Below, piece by piece: positions 43,143 through 53,345 of a stretch of DNA of 56,029 nt. Position numbers and translations under genes: made by a program. The first letter of the stretch is position 1; every line of letters starts with the position of its first letter. The DNA comes from Nitratifractor sp. Lineage in GTDB: Bacteria; Campylobacterota; Campylobacteria; Campylobacterales; Sulfurovaceae. The notes below the pieces were generated by a model. It did no database searches and was not told the DNA's origin. It worked only from the letters and a program-made list of their open reading frames with translations. The stretch is from positions 1-56,029 of the forward strand of contig WGFZ01000087.1 in assembly GCA_015491955.1 (NCBI GenBank), read 5' to 3'.

Positions 43143-43541
43143 CTATAATGATATACCTGGCTTGGCAATACAATCAATCTCTACTAAAACCTCTTTTGGA
43201 AGTGTCTTTACAGCAACTGTACTTCTAGCAGGACGGTGGTCTCCAAAAAACTCTTCATATACTTCATTTACTCTTACAAAATCTTCCATATTTGCTAAAA
43301 AGATTGTAGTCTTAATAACATCATTGAGTGTTCCACCAGCCTCTTCAAGAACCGCACTAAGATTATTAAGAACTTGACGAGTCTGGTCAGCTACACCCCC
43401 ATCAATCAACTCACCTTCTGGATTTAAAGCAATTTGTCCAGATGTATATAAGATTCCATCTACCACTATAGCCTGAGAGTATGGTCCAATCGCCTGAGGT
43501 GCTTTATCTGTTGCTATAATTTGCATCTTTTTCTCCTTCAA
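43143..43541 (-). CDS. ridA: RidA family enamine/imine deaminase (likely start at MQIIATDKAP, about 43526)
   Basis: APQAIGPYSQAIVVDG. Confidence 0.95.
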   Translation of the reverse strand: MKEKKMQIIATDKAPQAIGPYSQAIVVDGILYTSGQIALNPEGELIDGGVADQTRQVLNNLSAVLEEAGGTLNDVIKTTIFLANMEDFVRVNEVYEEFFGDHRPARSTVAVKTLPKEVLVEIDCIAKPGISL

Positions 43542-43895
43542 TTAATTTTCATCATTTTCATAAAAAATATAGCTTGTAGAGTAATCAGAGAACTCAAAAT
43601 ATACCTTCTTCTCACCCTTATCAATTTTATAGTTAAAATTCTTATCATCATAGCCATATCCATAACGGTATGGTCTAGGCTTATTATCATTAGTTCCATA
43701 AGCGGTTGAAATTTTATCAATTTTTATAAAACGTTTAACTAGTTTTGAACCAGCATATACATCTAAGACTCCATTAGTCCCTGTCCAATTTTGAATAGAG
43801 CGACTAATAGAGTTTTGTGTCTCTTGAGTACAACCTACAAGAGTAATAACACCTATGGCTAGGCTAGTTAATAACACTTTTTTATTCAATCTCAT
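43542..43895 (-). CDS. Small lipoprotein of unknown function
   Basis: Lipobox-like VITLVGC; 117 aa. Confidence 0.75.
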   Translation of the reverse strand: MRLNKKVLLTSLAIGVITLVGCTQETQNSISRSIQNWTGTNGVLDVYAGSKLVKRFIKIDKISTAYGTNDNKPRPYRYGYGYDDKNFNYKIDKGEKKVYFEFSDYSTSYIFYENDEN

Positions 43896-43926
43896 AATAT
43901 ACTCCTTGCTCTATTATAACATTTAG

Positions 43927-44604
43927 CTAACTATTTGGTAGAGTAAACTTTTTAATTATAAATTCACCATCTCTATCATAGTAGAGATAGTATAGACAAT
44001 CTTTGATAACAGGTAATCCAACAAGATAACGAAGAGCTATATTTGCTTGAAATGAGGCAATTTGCATTACCATCGGTGCAGAGATTCCAGAAGGTGTATG
44101 CTCATTTATAGCAAAAACTCCAAAATTGGCTCTATCAAATAGACAAACTTGTCCATTAAAGGCTTCAACACTAGCATATATCCAAGGAGTTTTTTGCTCT
44201 TTTGACCATATATCTATCCGTTTTCTAACAGCTAAATTGTCTGTAGCATCAAGAATTAAATCAAAAGACTCCTCTATATTTGTAATGAATGTATCAAAAT
44301 CACACTCATAAGAGACAACTTTCACAAATGGATTTTTATTTAAAATTAATTTAGCACAAACTTGAGCCTTATTTTTACCTTCATCTTTAAGAGTAAAAGC
44401 GATTTGTCTATGAATATTGTGAAGTGATACCTCATCAAAATCTACCAGATATATCTCTGCAATACCACTTGTTCCTAGAGCCATAGCAAGACTAGACCCT
44501 AATCCTCCACAACCAATAATTAAAATCCGTTTTTCTCTAAGAGACTCTTGAGCCTCATCTCCCCAAAGCTCAATTTGTCTCTTAAAGTAAGTCTCTATAT
44601 TCAT
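43927..44604 (-). CDS. ThiF/MoeB-type E1-like adenylyltransferase
   Basis: IIGCGGLGSSLAMALGTSGIAEIYLVDFDEVSLHNIHRQ. Confidence 0.92.
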   Translation of the reverse strand: MNIETYFKRQIELWGDEAQESLREKRILIIGCGGLGSSLAMALGTSGIAEIYLVDFDEVSLHNIHRQIAFTLKDEGKNKAQVCAKLILNKNPFVKVVSYECDFDTFITNIEESFDLILDATDNLAVRKRIDIWSKEQKTPWIYASVEAFNGQVCLFDRANFGVFAINEHTPSGISAPMVMQIASFQANIALRYLVGLPVIKDCLYYLYYDRDGEFIIKKFTLPNS

Positions 44605-45410
44605 AAAGCTCCTCGTTTTTTTAATGCGTCAGTAAAATGCCAACTATTACGATGCTCAATAATCATACTTTTACTTAACTTCTCAACAAACATCGACTCT
44701 CTATCTTCAAGTATAATTTCAACCTCTCCTTCAGGATTAACAAGCATACTATCTCCATAAAAATACCAAGAGTGTTCTTCATCTCTATACTCACCTAAAC
44801 GGTTAGCCCTTATTATATACACTCCGTGTAAAAATGCACGTGATTTAATAAGCTCTCTCCAACGATTATGTGAATTAAATGTAGATGCTGTTGGCAAAAC
44901 TACAATATCTACACTATTTCTATCCATAGCCTCCCATAATGGGTCAAAGTGTAGTTCATACCCTGCAAGTATAGCTATTTTAAATCCATCAACTTCAACT
45001 ATAAGAGGCTCTTTTAGAGGTTTTAGTTCATTAAAAAAGAAACTCTCTTCGTTCCAGTGAGGATAGTCAATTAATATCTGCTGATTATAATAGTCTAACT
45101 TTGTAGCACTCACATAAGCAATAGTTTTATATATCTTTTCATCTTCTATCTTTACCAATGGTGCAATAAAACTTACATTATAATCTCTAGCTAAACGCTT
45201 AAGTAGTTCTAAATGTGAAGTACTTTGCTTCTTTATCATATTTAGAGGCATCTTTTTAAGCTCAAGGAAAAAGTGATTTAATACATACTCTCCAAGTACT
45301 ATAAGCTTGGCACTATGCTCTGTTATACTCTTTAGATAAAATTCTAATCTCTTTGCATTCATTCCCAAAGTGGGGAGTTGTAATACAGCTACATTTAGGC
45401 TATCACTCAT
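44601..45410 (-). CDS. Carbon-nitrogen hydrolase (nitrilase superfamily)
   Basis: CN-hydrolase pattern with LIVLGEYV (E), AILAGYELHFDPLWEAM; nucleophile position reads Gly-Tyr rather than Cys. Confidence 0.75.
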   Translation of the reverse strand: MSDSLNVAVLQLPTLGMNAKRLEFYLKSITEHSAKLIVLGEYVLNHFFLELKKMPLNMIKKQSTSHLELLKRLARDYNVSFIAPLVKIEDEKIYKTIAYVSATKLDYYNQQILIDYPHWNEESFFFNELKPLKEPLIVEVDGFKIAILAGYELHFDPLWEAMDRNSVDIVVLPTASTFNSHNRWRELIKSRAFLHGVYIIRANRLGEYRDEEHSWYFYGDSMLVNPEGEVEIILEDRESMFVEKLSKSMIIEHRNSWHFTDALKKRGAL

Positions 45411-45610
45411 TGTATCTCCTCATAATGTACCTCTATCTCTTTTACTTTAAGCTTTGCATTCTCTATTAATTTTTGTGCCTCTTGAATCTTTTTCATTCCC
45501 TCTTCATATAGTTTTACACTCTCTTCAAGAGTAACATTTGGATTCATCAACTTCTCCAATATCTCTCTACTAGCCTCTAACTCATCTTCAAAGCTACCTC
45601 TCTTTTTCAA
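45407..45610 (-). CDS. xseB: Exodeoxyribonuclease VII small subunit
   Basis: FEDELEASREILEKLMNPNVTLEESVKLYEEGMKKI. Confidence 0.93.
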   Translation of the reverse strand: MKKRGSFEDELEASREILEKLMNPNVTLEESVKLYEEGMKKIQEAQKLIENAKLKVKEIEVHYEEIQ

Positions 45611-46710
45611 GACTCTACCTCCAAAATTTCTTTGATAATAGCATCAAACTTATCAATCTCTACCAAAAAGGCATCGTGTCCATAATCACTCTCAATTTCG
45701 TGATAACTATACTTTTGATTATTACGTTTAAGCATATTAGCTAAATGTTTCATCTCTTCAGGAAAAAATAGATAATCACCTGCAAAACTTATTAGATGTA
45801 CCTTTGCCTTTATCCTACTAACTGCCTCATAGAGTGAATCATATCCACGAGAGAGATTAAAGGTATTAATTGCTTTTACAATATATAAATAACTTAGAGG
45901 GTCAAAAGAGCGAGAGAAGTTATTTGTATTGTACTCCATATATCTCTCCACCTCATAACGACCAAAAAGTTCAAATAGTCCATCAGTAGCTACATAGTTT
46001 CTACCAAATTTTCTATCCATAGATTCAGGACTTAGATATGAGATGTGTCCAGCAATTCTTCCAATTGCTAATCCATCACAACCATCTTCTCTAAACTCAT
46101 CACGACTATAGTTTCCATTATTAAATCTTGGGTCTCTTCGTATCGCTTCAATAGCAACTTTATTGAAAGCTATTACCCAAGGACGAGTTGCATAAGTTGT
46201 AGCCATTGGAATAATCTGCTCAGCTAAATTTGGATAATCTACTGCAAATTGCAATGCTTGCATTCCTCCCATAGAGCCACCAATAATTGCTTTTAGCTGG
46301 TGAATACCCATATAGCTTAAGAGCTGACGTTGAGCCCTGACCATATCCTTAATTGTTACAACTGGAAATTTTAAGCGATATGGTTGCAAACTAGGATACA
46401 TCTCACTCATAGGACCAGTAGAACCAAAGCAAGAGCCTATTACATTGCTACAAATTACAAAATATCTATTGGTATCAATAGCTTTACCATCTCCAATTAA
46501 GTTATTCCACCAACCAGCTTTTCTATCTCCCTCATAGAGACCCGATGCATGGTGAGAACCACTAAGTGCATGACATACAAGAATTACATTATCTTTGGCT
46601 TCATTAATCTTGCCATAAGTCTCATAGCGAATCTCATATGGTTCAAGAATACGACCACTCTCTAAATATAGTGGAGAGGTAAAATGGACGGTATGCGTCT
46701 CAATTTTCAT
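45607..46710 (-). CDS. metX: Homoserine O-acetyltransferase
   Basis: LVCHALSGSHHASG, GGSMGGMQALQFA. Confidence 0.95.
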   Translation of the reverse strand: MKIETHTVHFTSPLYLESGRILEPYEIRYETYGKINEAKDNVILVCHALSGSHHASGLYEGDRKAGWWNNLIGDGKAIDTNRYFVICSNVIGSCFGSTGPMSEMYPSLQPYRLKFPVVTIKDMVRAQRQLLSYMGIHQLKAIIGGSMGGMQALQFAVDYPNLAEQIIPMATTYATRPWVIAFNKVAIEAIRRDPRFNNGNYSRDEFREDGCDGLAIGRIAGHISYLSPESMDRKFGRNYVATDGLFELFGRYEVERYMEYNTNNFSRSFDPLSYLYIVKAINTFNLSRGYDSLYEAVSRIKAKVHLISFAGDYLFFPEEMKHLANMLKRNNQKYSYHEIESDYGHDAFLVEIDKFDAIIKEILEVES

Positions 46711-46776
46711 AGCTAACCTGTTTTTTGATTTGGTAATATTTTATCTTAAATCTATTTATAGAGGATTATATGAAAA

Positions 46777-48057
46777 TTACTCCTCCTCTAATGCTTGGCT
46801 TAAATCCTCAATTAAATCTTGTGTATCCTCTAAACCTACACTAAGTCTAATCAATCCAGCAGGAACTCCTGCACTCTTTAGCTCCTCTAAGCTTAACTGT
46901 TGATGGGTTGTACTTGCAGGGTGAGTAATTATAGATTTACTATCCCCAATATTGGTAACAATCTTAAAAATTTTAGTTCTATCTGCGATATTTTGTGCCT
47001 GTGCTTTAGTATCTACTTCAAAACTAAGAAGTCCACTAGCCATACCATCACTAAAGTATTTCAATGCCATTTCGTGGTTTGAATCACTCTCTAAGCCTGG
47101 GTAATTTACTTTTTTAACTTTAGGGTGATTTTCAAGAAATTTAGCGATAGCCAGAGCTGAGTTTGAGTGTTGGCGAATACGAAGAGATAGAGTCTCAAGC
47201 CCTTGAATATAGAGCCAAGAGTTAAAGGGGCTAGGAGTTGCTCCCAAATCTCTTAATAGTGCTAAACGAACTCTAAGAGTAAAGGGTGGAAGAGGCATAT
47301 TTGTATATATTAATCCGTGATAACTCTCATCTGGCTCATTGAAGTGGTAGTAGCGTGAATTATCTTTTAGAGTATCTATAATATTCTCTCTCTCAACCAA
47401 TATACCACCAATTGCAAGTCCTTGACCTGTTGTATATTTACTAGCACTATGTACTACAATATCTACACCGTGTTCTATTGGACGGCATATAATTGGAGTA
47501 GCTACTGTATTATCTGTACAAGTTAAGACTCTGTAACTCTTTGCAATAGTTGTAATAGCTTCAATATCTGCTACATCTATACTAGGGTTGGTAATACTCT
47601 CAAAGATAATAAGTTTTGTCTTATCATCTATCAACTCTTCAAGTTCACTAGGCTTATGTACATCAAAATATCTTGCTTCAATACCAAAACGCTTAATTGT
47701 ATGTCCTGTAAGTGTTGTAGTTCCACCATATACTTGCTTAGCAACAATAATATTATCTCCCACCTCTGCAACATTTGCAATAGCGTAAAATATAGCACTC
47801 ATTCCACTAGCAGTAGCAATAGCAGAGACTCCACCCTCTAACTTAGCAAAACGTTTCTCAAATACATCTGTTGTTGGATTCATCAAGCGAGTATAGATAT
47901 TTCCTAACTCTTTTAGCTCAAATAGGTCTGATGCGTGTTTAGCATCTCTAAACTCATAAGCAGTAGTCTGATAGATAGGTACAGCCATTGTTCCAAACTC
48001 ATTTCCATCATATCCAGCGTGAATAGCAAGGCTCTTTTCTCTCATCATATCCTCCAA
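46777..48057 (-). CDS. metY: O-acetylhomoserine aminocarboxypropyltransferase/cysteine synthase family
   Basis: PLP motif VVHSASKYTTGQGLAIGG; IHAGYDGNEFGTMAVPIYQTTAYEF. Confidence 0.93.
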   Translation of the reverse strand: MEDMMREKSLAIHAGYDGNEFGTMAVPIYQTTAYEFRDAKHASDLFELKELGNIYTRLMNPTTDVFEKRFAKLEGGVSAIATASGMSAIFYAIANVAEVGDNIIVAKQVYGGTTTLTGHTIKRFGIEARYFDVHKPSELEELIDDKTKLIIFESITNPSIDVADIEAITTIAKSYRVLTCTDNTVATPIICRPIEHGVDIVVHSASKYTTGQGLAIGGILVERENIIDTLKDNSRYYHFNEPDESYHGLIYTNMPLPPFTLRVRLALLRDLGATPSPFNSWLYIQGLETLSLRIRQHSNSALAIAKFLENHPKVKKVNYPGLESDSNHEMALKYFSDGMASGLLSFEVDTKAQAQNIADRTKIFKIVTNIGDSKSIITHPASTTHQQLSLEELKSAGVPAGLIRLSVGLEDTQDLIEDLSQALEEE

Positions 48058-48061
48058 AAAT

Positions 48062-48430
48062 TTAATCTATAAAAAACTCTCTATAAAGCACAACTATCCA
48101 AATCATTACTGTTAAACAAAATGATAACAAAACTCCAAAAGCTCCAATATCTTTGGCTTGACCTGCTAAGGGGTGATACTCTTTTGTTACTAAATCTACT
48201 ACTCTCTCAATAGCACTATTAAAGGCTTCAGCAATTAGAATAGGTAAAGTAGAGATAAAGAGTATCCATTTAGAAAGAGGTGTAATTGGAGCAAAAAAGA
48301 GTCCTAGAGCAATAGATACTATTATAAATGATTGAATTTGAAAGGAGCGTTCACTCCTTAGTACCTCTTGCATTCCTGCTAAGGCATAAGAGATATTCTT
48401 AAAGAGAGTAAACTTAGGCTTATTGTGCAT
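48062..48430 (-). CDS. dgkA: Diacylglycerol kinase
   Basis: EAFNSAIERVVDLVTKEYHPLAGQAKDIGAFGV. Confidence 0.95.
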   Translation of the reverse strand: MHNKPKFTLFKNISYALAGMQEVLRSERSFQIQSFIIVSIALGLFFAPITPLSKWILFISTLPILIAEAFNSAIERVVDLVTKEYHPLAGQAKDIGAFGVLLSFCLTVMIWIVVLYREFFID

Positions 48431-48454
48431 ATTTTATCTCTAAAAGTTTCAACT

Positions 48455-49996
48455 CTACTCCCACTCAATTGTTGCAGGTGGTTTAGATGATATATCATAG
48501 ACTACACGATTAATTCCATCAATCTCATTTATAATACGTCGGCTAATATTCTCTAAAATATCGTGAGGAATGTGGGCAAATGTTGCTGTCATTCCATCAA
48601 CTGATTCAACCATTCTTACACATACAGTATTATCATAGGTACGATTATCACCCATAACACCAACACTACTTACATTTAACAGTACTGTAAATGCTTGCCA
48701 AACTCTATCGTAATAACCACTAGCTTTAAGCTCTTCTTGCATAATTTCATCACTATCACGTAAAAGTCTTAAAGCCTCATCATTCACTTCACCCATTACA
48801 CGAATTGCTAATCCTGGTCCAGGGAATGGGTGTCTTCCAATCATATCTTTTGGAAGTCCAAGCTCAAGTCCTAGTTTTCTAACCTCATCTTTGAATATCT
48901 CTCTTAGTGGCTCAACAAGCTCAAAACTCATCCAATCTGGTAATCCTCCAACATTATGGTGGGATTTGATAGTCTTAGATGGTCCTTTTACACTAACAGA
49001 CTCTATGACATCTGTATATAGTGTTCCTTGAGCTAAGAAACTAACATCATCACTATATTTTTTTGCCTCTTCATCAAATACTTCAATAAATGTCTCTCCA
49101 ATAATTTTACGTTTACGCTCAGGATCGCTAACACCATTTAACTTCTCAAGAAAACGCTTAGAGGCATCTACACTAATTAAGTCAATGCCAAGCCCCTTGA
49201 ACATATCCTCTACTTGTTTAGCTTCATTTTTTCTAAGTAGTCCCGTATCAACAAAAACTGCTATCAACTGTTCACCAATTGCTTCGTGCAACATAGCAGC
49301 TACCACAGAACTATCAACTCCACCACTTACTCCACACAATACCTTTTTATCTCCAACTTGCTTACGAATTTGAGCAATTTTCTCTTTGGCGAAAGAACCC
49401 ATATTCCAACTACTCTCACAGCCACAAATATACTTAGCAAAGTTTTTAAGCATCTTAGTACCAAGTTGGCTATGGTGAACTTCTGGGTGGAACTGAAAAG
49501 CATATATTTTACGTTTTTCATCTGCGATTGAAGCGTGTGGAGAGTTATCACTAATAGCAATTGTCTCAAAACCATCTGGAAGGTTTTCTACTCTATCTCC
49601 GTGGCTCATCCATACATTACTATTATCCTCTACATCTTTAAATATTAAAGAGTCTTGATTTGTAATATGAAGTTTAGCTTTGCCATACTCGTGATGGTCA
49701 GCAGGAATCACCTTACCACCAAAGTGTTGAGCAATTAGTTGCATTCCATAACAGATTCCAAGAATTGGTAATCCAAGCTCCCAAATACCATTATCTGGGT
49801 GGTAAGAATCTTTAGCATATACTGAAGCAGGACCTCCTGATAAAATAATACCTTTTGGCTTTCGAGCTTTAATAGCTTCAATATCCTCTCTATAAGGAAC
49901 GACTTCTGTATATACACCACTCTCTCTAAGCTTTCTAGCAATGAGCTGAGTATATTGAGAGCCAAAATCTAAAACAACAATAGGTACCTCTTTCAT
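48455..49996 (-). CDS. guaA: GMP synthase (glutamine-hydrolysing)
   Basis: [37 protein letters not shown]. Confidence 0.98.
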   Translation of the reverse strand: MKEVPIVVLDFGSQYTQLIARKLRESGVYTEVVPYREDIEAIKARKPKGIILSGGPASVYAKDSYHPDNGIWELGLPILGICYGMQLIAQHFGGKVIPADHHEYGKAKLHITNQDSLIFKDVEDNSNVWMSHGDRVENLPDGFETIAISDNSPHASIADEKRKIYAFQFHPEVHHSQLGTKMLKNFAKYICGCESSWNMGSFAKEKIAQIRKQVGDKKVLCGVSGGVDSSVVAAMLHEAIGEQLIAVFVDTGLLRKNEAKQVEDMFKGLGIDLISVDASKRFLEKLNGVSDPERKRKIIGETFIEVFDEEAKKYSDDVSFLAQGTLYTDVIESVSVKGPSKTIKSHHNVGGLPDWMSFELVEPLREIFKDEVRKLGLELGLPKDMIGRHPFPGPGLAIRVMGEVNDEALRLLRDSDEIMQEELKASGYYDRVWQAFTVLLNVSSVGVMGDNRTYDNTVCVRMVESVDGMTATFAHIPHDILENISRRIINEIDGINRVVYDISSKPPATIEWE

Positions 49997-50024
49997 ATTT
50001 TTCCCTTTATTATAAAATAATCTT

Positions 50025-51329
50025 CTAATATAACTTTAGTATCTCAAACTGGATATACCAAAGAATCATTGATAAAATATATCCAACTAGTATAGTCCAA
50101 GCCAATTTAAAATGTGTACCAAAAGTATATATTCCTCTTAAACGTCCCATAACTCCAACTCCAGCAGCTGAACCAAAAGAGATAAGAGAACCCCCAATTC
50201 CAGCAGTTAAAGTTACAAGCATCCATTGGTCTGTTCCCATCTGTGGAGATGATTTTAAGATTGCACTCATTACAGGCACATTATCTACAATAGCCGATAG
50301 AAATCCAACACCAATATTTGTTACTGTCGCTCCAGCAATATCATATAGATGATGTATATAGTGTAGATAACCCAAGTAGTGCAAAGCTCCAACTGCCGAT
50401 AAAATACCAAAGAAAAATAGTAGTGTATCATTCTCTACCTTTTTCATATTTACAAAGACATCAAAACTAACCCTATCTCTCTTCTTTGATAAAAAATAGG
50501 AGTAGAGTTTAAGAAGTGATAGACCAAACATCATTCCCCACATTGCAGGAAAATGGAAGAATTGGTGTCCTAGAACTGCTATTATAATAGTAAAGATACC
50601 AAGCCATACAACTACCATTCCACCATCTTTTAACTCTGGTATTTGGGCAGTTGCACCATTAAAGATAGGCTCTCCTTTTGGTACATAAAAACTCAAAAGC
50701 CAAGCAGTTAGAAGCCAACCTGCAATTGATGGAACAAATAGGTATAAAAAGTCCACAAACTCACCCTTACCTGCTGTCCAAGCCATTAAAGTTGTAATAT
50801 CTCCAAATGGACTCCAAGCTCCTCCTGCATTGGCAGCTACTACTATATTTATAGCCCCTGCAACTAAAAAATCTTTTTTCTCTTTATCAATAGTAAAAAG
50901 TACAGTTGATAAAATTAAGGCTGTTGTTAAGTTATCTGCAACAGGAGAGATAAAAAATGCTAGTAGTCCTGTTAGCCAAAAGAGCTTTTTGTAGCTATAT
51001 CCCCTAGAGACAAGCTTATATTTAAGTACATCGAAAACACCTCTTTCAATTAGAGTCTCAATATAGGTCATTGCTACAAATAAGAAGAAGTAAATCTCTG
51101 CAATCTCTTCAATTAATTTAACCATCTCTTCGTGTAGTGGTGCAGTATTTAAATGATTTAGAGCATAATAGACTCCAATCATCATAAACATAAATGTTCC
51201 TGCAAACAGAGCTGGTTTTGCCTTATTTATCTCATATTTCTCTTCAGTAGCTACAAGTAAATATGAGATTATAAAGATTGCTAAATCTAAAAAACCTACC
51301 CACGTTGTTGCTAAATTTATCTCTTGCAT
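50025..51329 (-). CDS. nhaD: NhaD-type sodium:proton antiporter
   Basis: [49 protein letters not shown]. Confidence 0.93.
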   Translation of the reverse strand: MQEINLATTWVGFLDLAIFIISYLLVATEEKYEINKAKPALFAGTFMFMMIGVYYALNHLNTAPLHEEMVKLIEEIAEIYFFLFVAMTYIETLIERGVFDVLKYKLVSRGYSYKKLFWLTGLLAFFISPVADNLTTALILSTVLFTIDKEKKDFLVAGAINIVVAANAGGAWSPFGDITTLMAWTAGKGEFVDFLYLFVPSIAGWLLTAWLLSFYVPKGEPIFNGATAQIPELKDGGMVVVWLGIFTIIIAVLGHQFFHFPAMWGMMFGLSLLKLYSYFLSKKRDRVSFDVFVNMKKVENDTLLFFFGILSAVGALHYLGYLHYIHHLYDIAGATVTNIGVGFLSAIVDNVPVMSAILKSSPQMGTDQWMLVTLTAGIGGSLISFGSAAGVGVMGRLRGIYTFGTHFKLAWTILVGYILSMILWYIQFEILKLY

Positions 51330-52786
51330 TAAGACTCCTCATCTTCTATATAGTGTGAACCTAATGGTTCTTCTCTAGCTAAAGCAGAGTTTACGATAGC
51401 TGTGGCTGTATTAAGACGCAATTCTAATAGACGTCCAATATCTCTATTTTTAGCATCATAAATAAAATTTTTTGCTTCAAGAAGTCCCTTTTTAGTACGA
51501 ATTATCCCTACATCTTTCCACATCGTCTCTCTTAGAGCCTCTTTTATCTCTTTGTCGTGTTCTTTATGGAGTTGAGTATCATAATCTTTCTCAAACTTTG
51601 GGATATTATCATATTGCATAGATGAACCAAGAATATAATCAACAACACGTTTAGCAAAGACAACTGCTTCAAGTAGTGAGTTAGAAGCTAGACGATTTGC
51701 TCCATGTACTCCTGTCCTTGCTGCTTCACCAGCAACATAAAGCCCCTCAATTCCGGGAATACGCCCATAAATATCACAAGCTATTCCACCATTAGCATAG
51801 TGAAATGCTGGAGAGATTGGAACTCTATCTTTTGGTAAGTGATAACCAAGAGATTCAAAGGTCTTAGTAATATTAGGAAAACGTCTATTAAACCACTTCT
51901 CTTCAAACATACAAAAGTCTAAATATACCTCTTTATTAGTTTTACGTTTATAATCAAAAATTGCCCTAGATACAATATCCCTACTAGCTAATTCACCTCT
52001 AGGGTCATAATCAAATAGAAAACGTCGTCCCTCATCATCAACAATATGAGCACCCTCACCTCTGAGTGCTTCTGTTAATAACAATTTTCTTGCAAATGGA
52101 GTTTTGACAAAAACAGTAGGGTGAAACTGCATAAACTCCATATCTGATAGACTTATACCCTTCTCTACACAAATTCCGTGAATATCAGCACTAACTGTTC
52201 TTGAGTTTGTATTATATTCATATAGTGAACCAATACCACCACTTGCAATAATTATATGATTGGCATATAGTGTTGTAGGACGATAATTTACCATTGCTCT
52301 TACGCCATAACAGCGTCCTTTTTGTATAAGTAAATCATAAACAAGAGTATTTCTTTGAAGAAGATGTCTATTTTGCATCATCATAAAGTAGTGCATATAT
52401 CGCCCTGTTGCATCTCCTCCAGCGTGAAGGATTCTGCTTGTAGAGTGTGCAGCCTCTTTAGTATATAGAAGCTCTCCACTCTCACCTCTATCAAACTCCA
52501 TTCCACGATTTAATAAATCTTGGCGAATATCTAAAGACTCCTTTGAGAGAATCTCTACAGAATTTTTTATATTGTGATAACTACCTGCACTAAGAGTATC
52601 TTTAATATGTAGTGGAATATCTAATTCATCAAGTGCTGTAACAATTCCACCTTGAGCATAAAAAGTATTACACTCCCAAGGAATATCTTTACAAACTACG
52701 AGAACCTTCATAGATTTTGGAAGATTCATAGAGGCATATAGACCAGCTATTCCAGCTCCAATAATTATAACATCATATCGTTTCAA
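51329..52786 (-). CDS. nadB: L-aspartate oxidase
   Basis: VIIIGAGIAGLYASM, HSTSRILHAGGDATGR, GLYVAGEAARTGVHGANRLASNSLLEAV. Confidence 0.96.
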   Translation of the reverse strand: MKRYDVIIIGAGIAGLYASMNLPKSMKVLVVCKDIPWECNTFYAQGGIVTALDELDIPLHIKDTLSAGSYHNIKNSVEILSKESLDIRQDLLNRGMEFDRGESGELLYTKEAAHSTSRILHAGGDATGRYMHYFMMMQNRHLLQRNTLVYDLLIQKGRCYGVRAMVNYRPTTLYANHIIIASGGIGSLYEYNTNSRTVSADIHGICVEKGISLSDMEFMQFHPTVFVKTPFARKLLLTEALRGEGAHIVDDEGRRFLFDYDPRGELASRDIVSRAIFDYKRKTNKEVYLDFCMFEEKWFNRRFPNITKTFESLGYHLPKDRVPISPAFHYANGGIACDIYGRIPGIEGLYVAGEAARTGVHGANRLASNSLLEAVVFAKRVVDYILGSSMQYDNIPKFEKDYDTQLHKEHDKEIKEALRETMWKDVGIIRTKKGLLEAKNFIYDAKNRDIGRLLELRLNTATAIVNSALAREEPLGSHYIEDEES

Positions 52787-52935
52787 TGGCTTACTTTTGT
52801 ATGATTTATATCAGTAGATGGAACATATACAGGGTTTGTTTTGTAACCACAAGCAGTTAATCCAAGTAAAAGTATTGCTATAATAATGGTATGAAAAATA
52901 TTCAGATGCTTCTCTCTTCTTTGCTTGATACTCAT
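52783..52935 (-). CDS. 50-aa LptM-like lipoprotein, absent from the ORF track
   Basis: MSIKQRREKHLNIFHTIIIAILLLGLTACGYKTNPVYVPSTDINHTKVSH; lipobox LTAC; SD-like AGGA 8 nt upstream; stop overlaps the TTG start of nadB. Confidence 0.75.
   Translation of the reverse strand: MSIKQRREKHLNIFHTIIIAILLLGLTACGYKTNPVYVPSTDINHTKVSH
52876..52884 (+). promoter_or_regulatory. Extended -10 promoter TGCTATAAT placing TSS at the ATG at 52891
   Basis: TGC-TATAAT with T at 52884 and A of ATG 7 nt later. Confidence 0.5.
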
Positions 52936-53343
52936 AGGTTTGATCCTCTTTCACAACATAAATGTTATCGTAAATTTTTGGAGCTTCTACCGCCACGTTT
53001 TCAAAAGGCAATAGCATTTGTTACAGTTAAAAATAGGCAGTTGATGGTAGCCCTATCCCACCCTGGCTATAAAATGGAACTTAATTATAATAAAGAACTC
53101 TTAAAAAGCCTATTGAATAATTTTATTAAGGTACGCTCTGAGTGTAATTTTATGGAAGCAGATAAAATTATAATTTTCCAATCAAAATACCATATGCCAC
53201 GAGTATTAAAAGATATAGAAGATACTATTCCATACTATAAAGAGATGGCAGTAGGAGATTTTAAACTACCTAAATCTAATCCTAAACTCAAAGAGCTATT
53301 TTCACAAATTCAAGAGGCTATTAAGCATAATAGAGAAAATTAA
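52891..53343 (+). CDS. DUF721/DciA-like small protein
   Basis: 150 aa; LPPRFQKAIAFVTVKNRQLMVALSHPGYKMELNYNKELLKSLLNNF resembles DUF721; coupled to uvrC. Confidence 0.55.
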   Translation: MKNIQMLLSSLLDTHRFDPLSQHKCYRKFLELLPPRFQKAIAFVTVKNRQLMVALSHPGYKMELNYNKELLKSLLNNFIKVRSECNFMEADKIIIFQSKYHMPRVLKDIEDTIPYYKEMAVGDFKLPKSNPKLKELFSQIQEAIKHNREN

Positions 53344-53345
53344 AG

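Noticed and set aside
52811-53017. ORF-track 68-aa minus ORF (MLLPFENVAVEAPKIYD...)
   Set aside because: Overlaps the DUF721-like gene and runs in a different frame from the well-supported lipoprotein with SD and lipobox.
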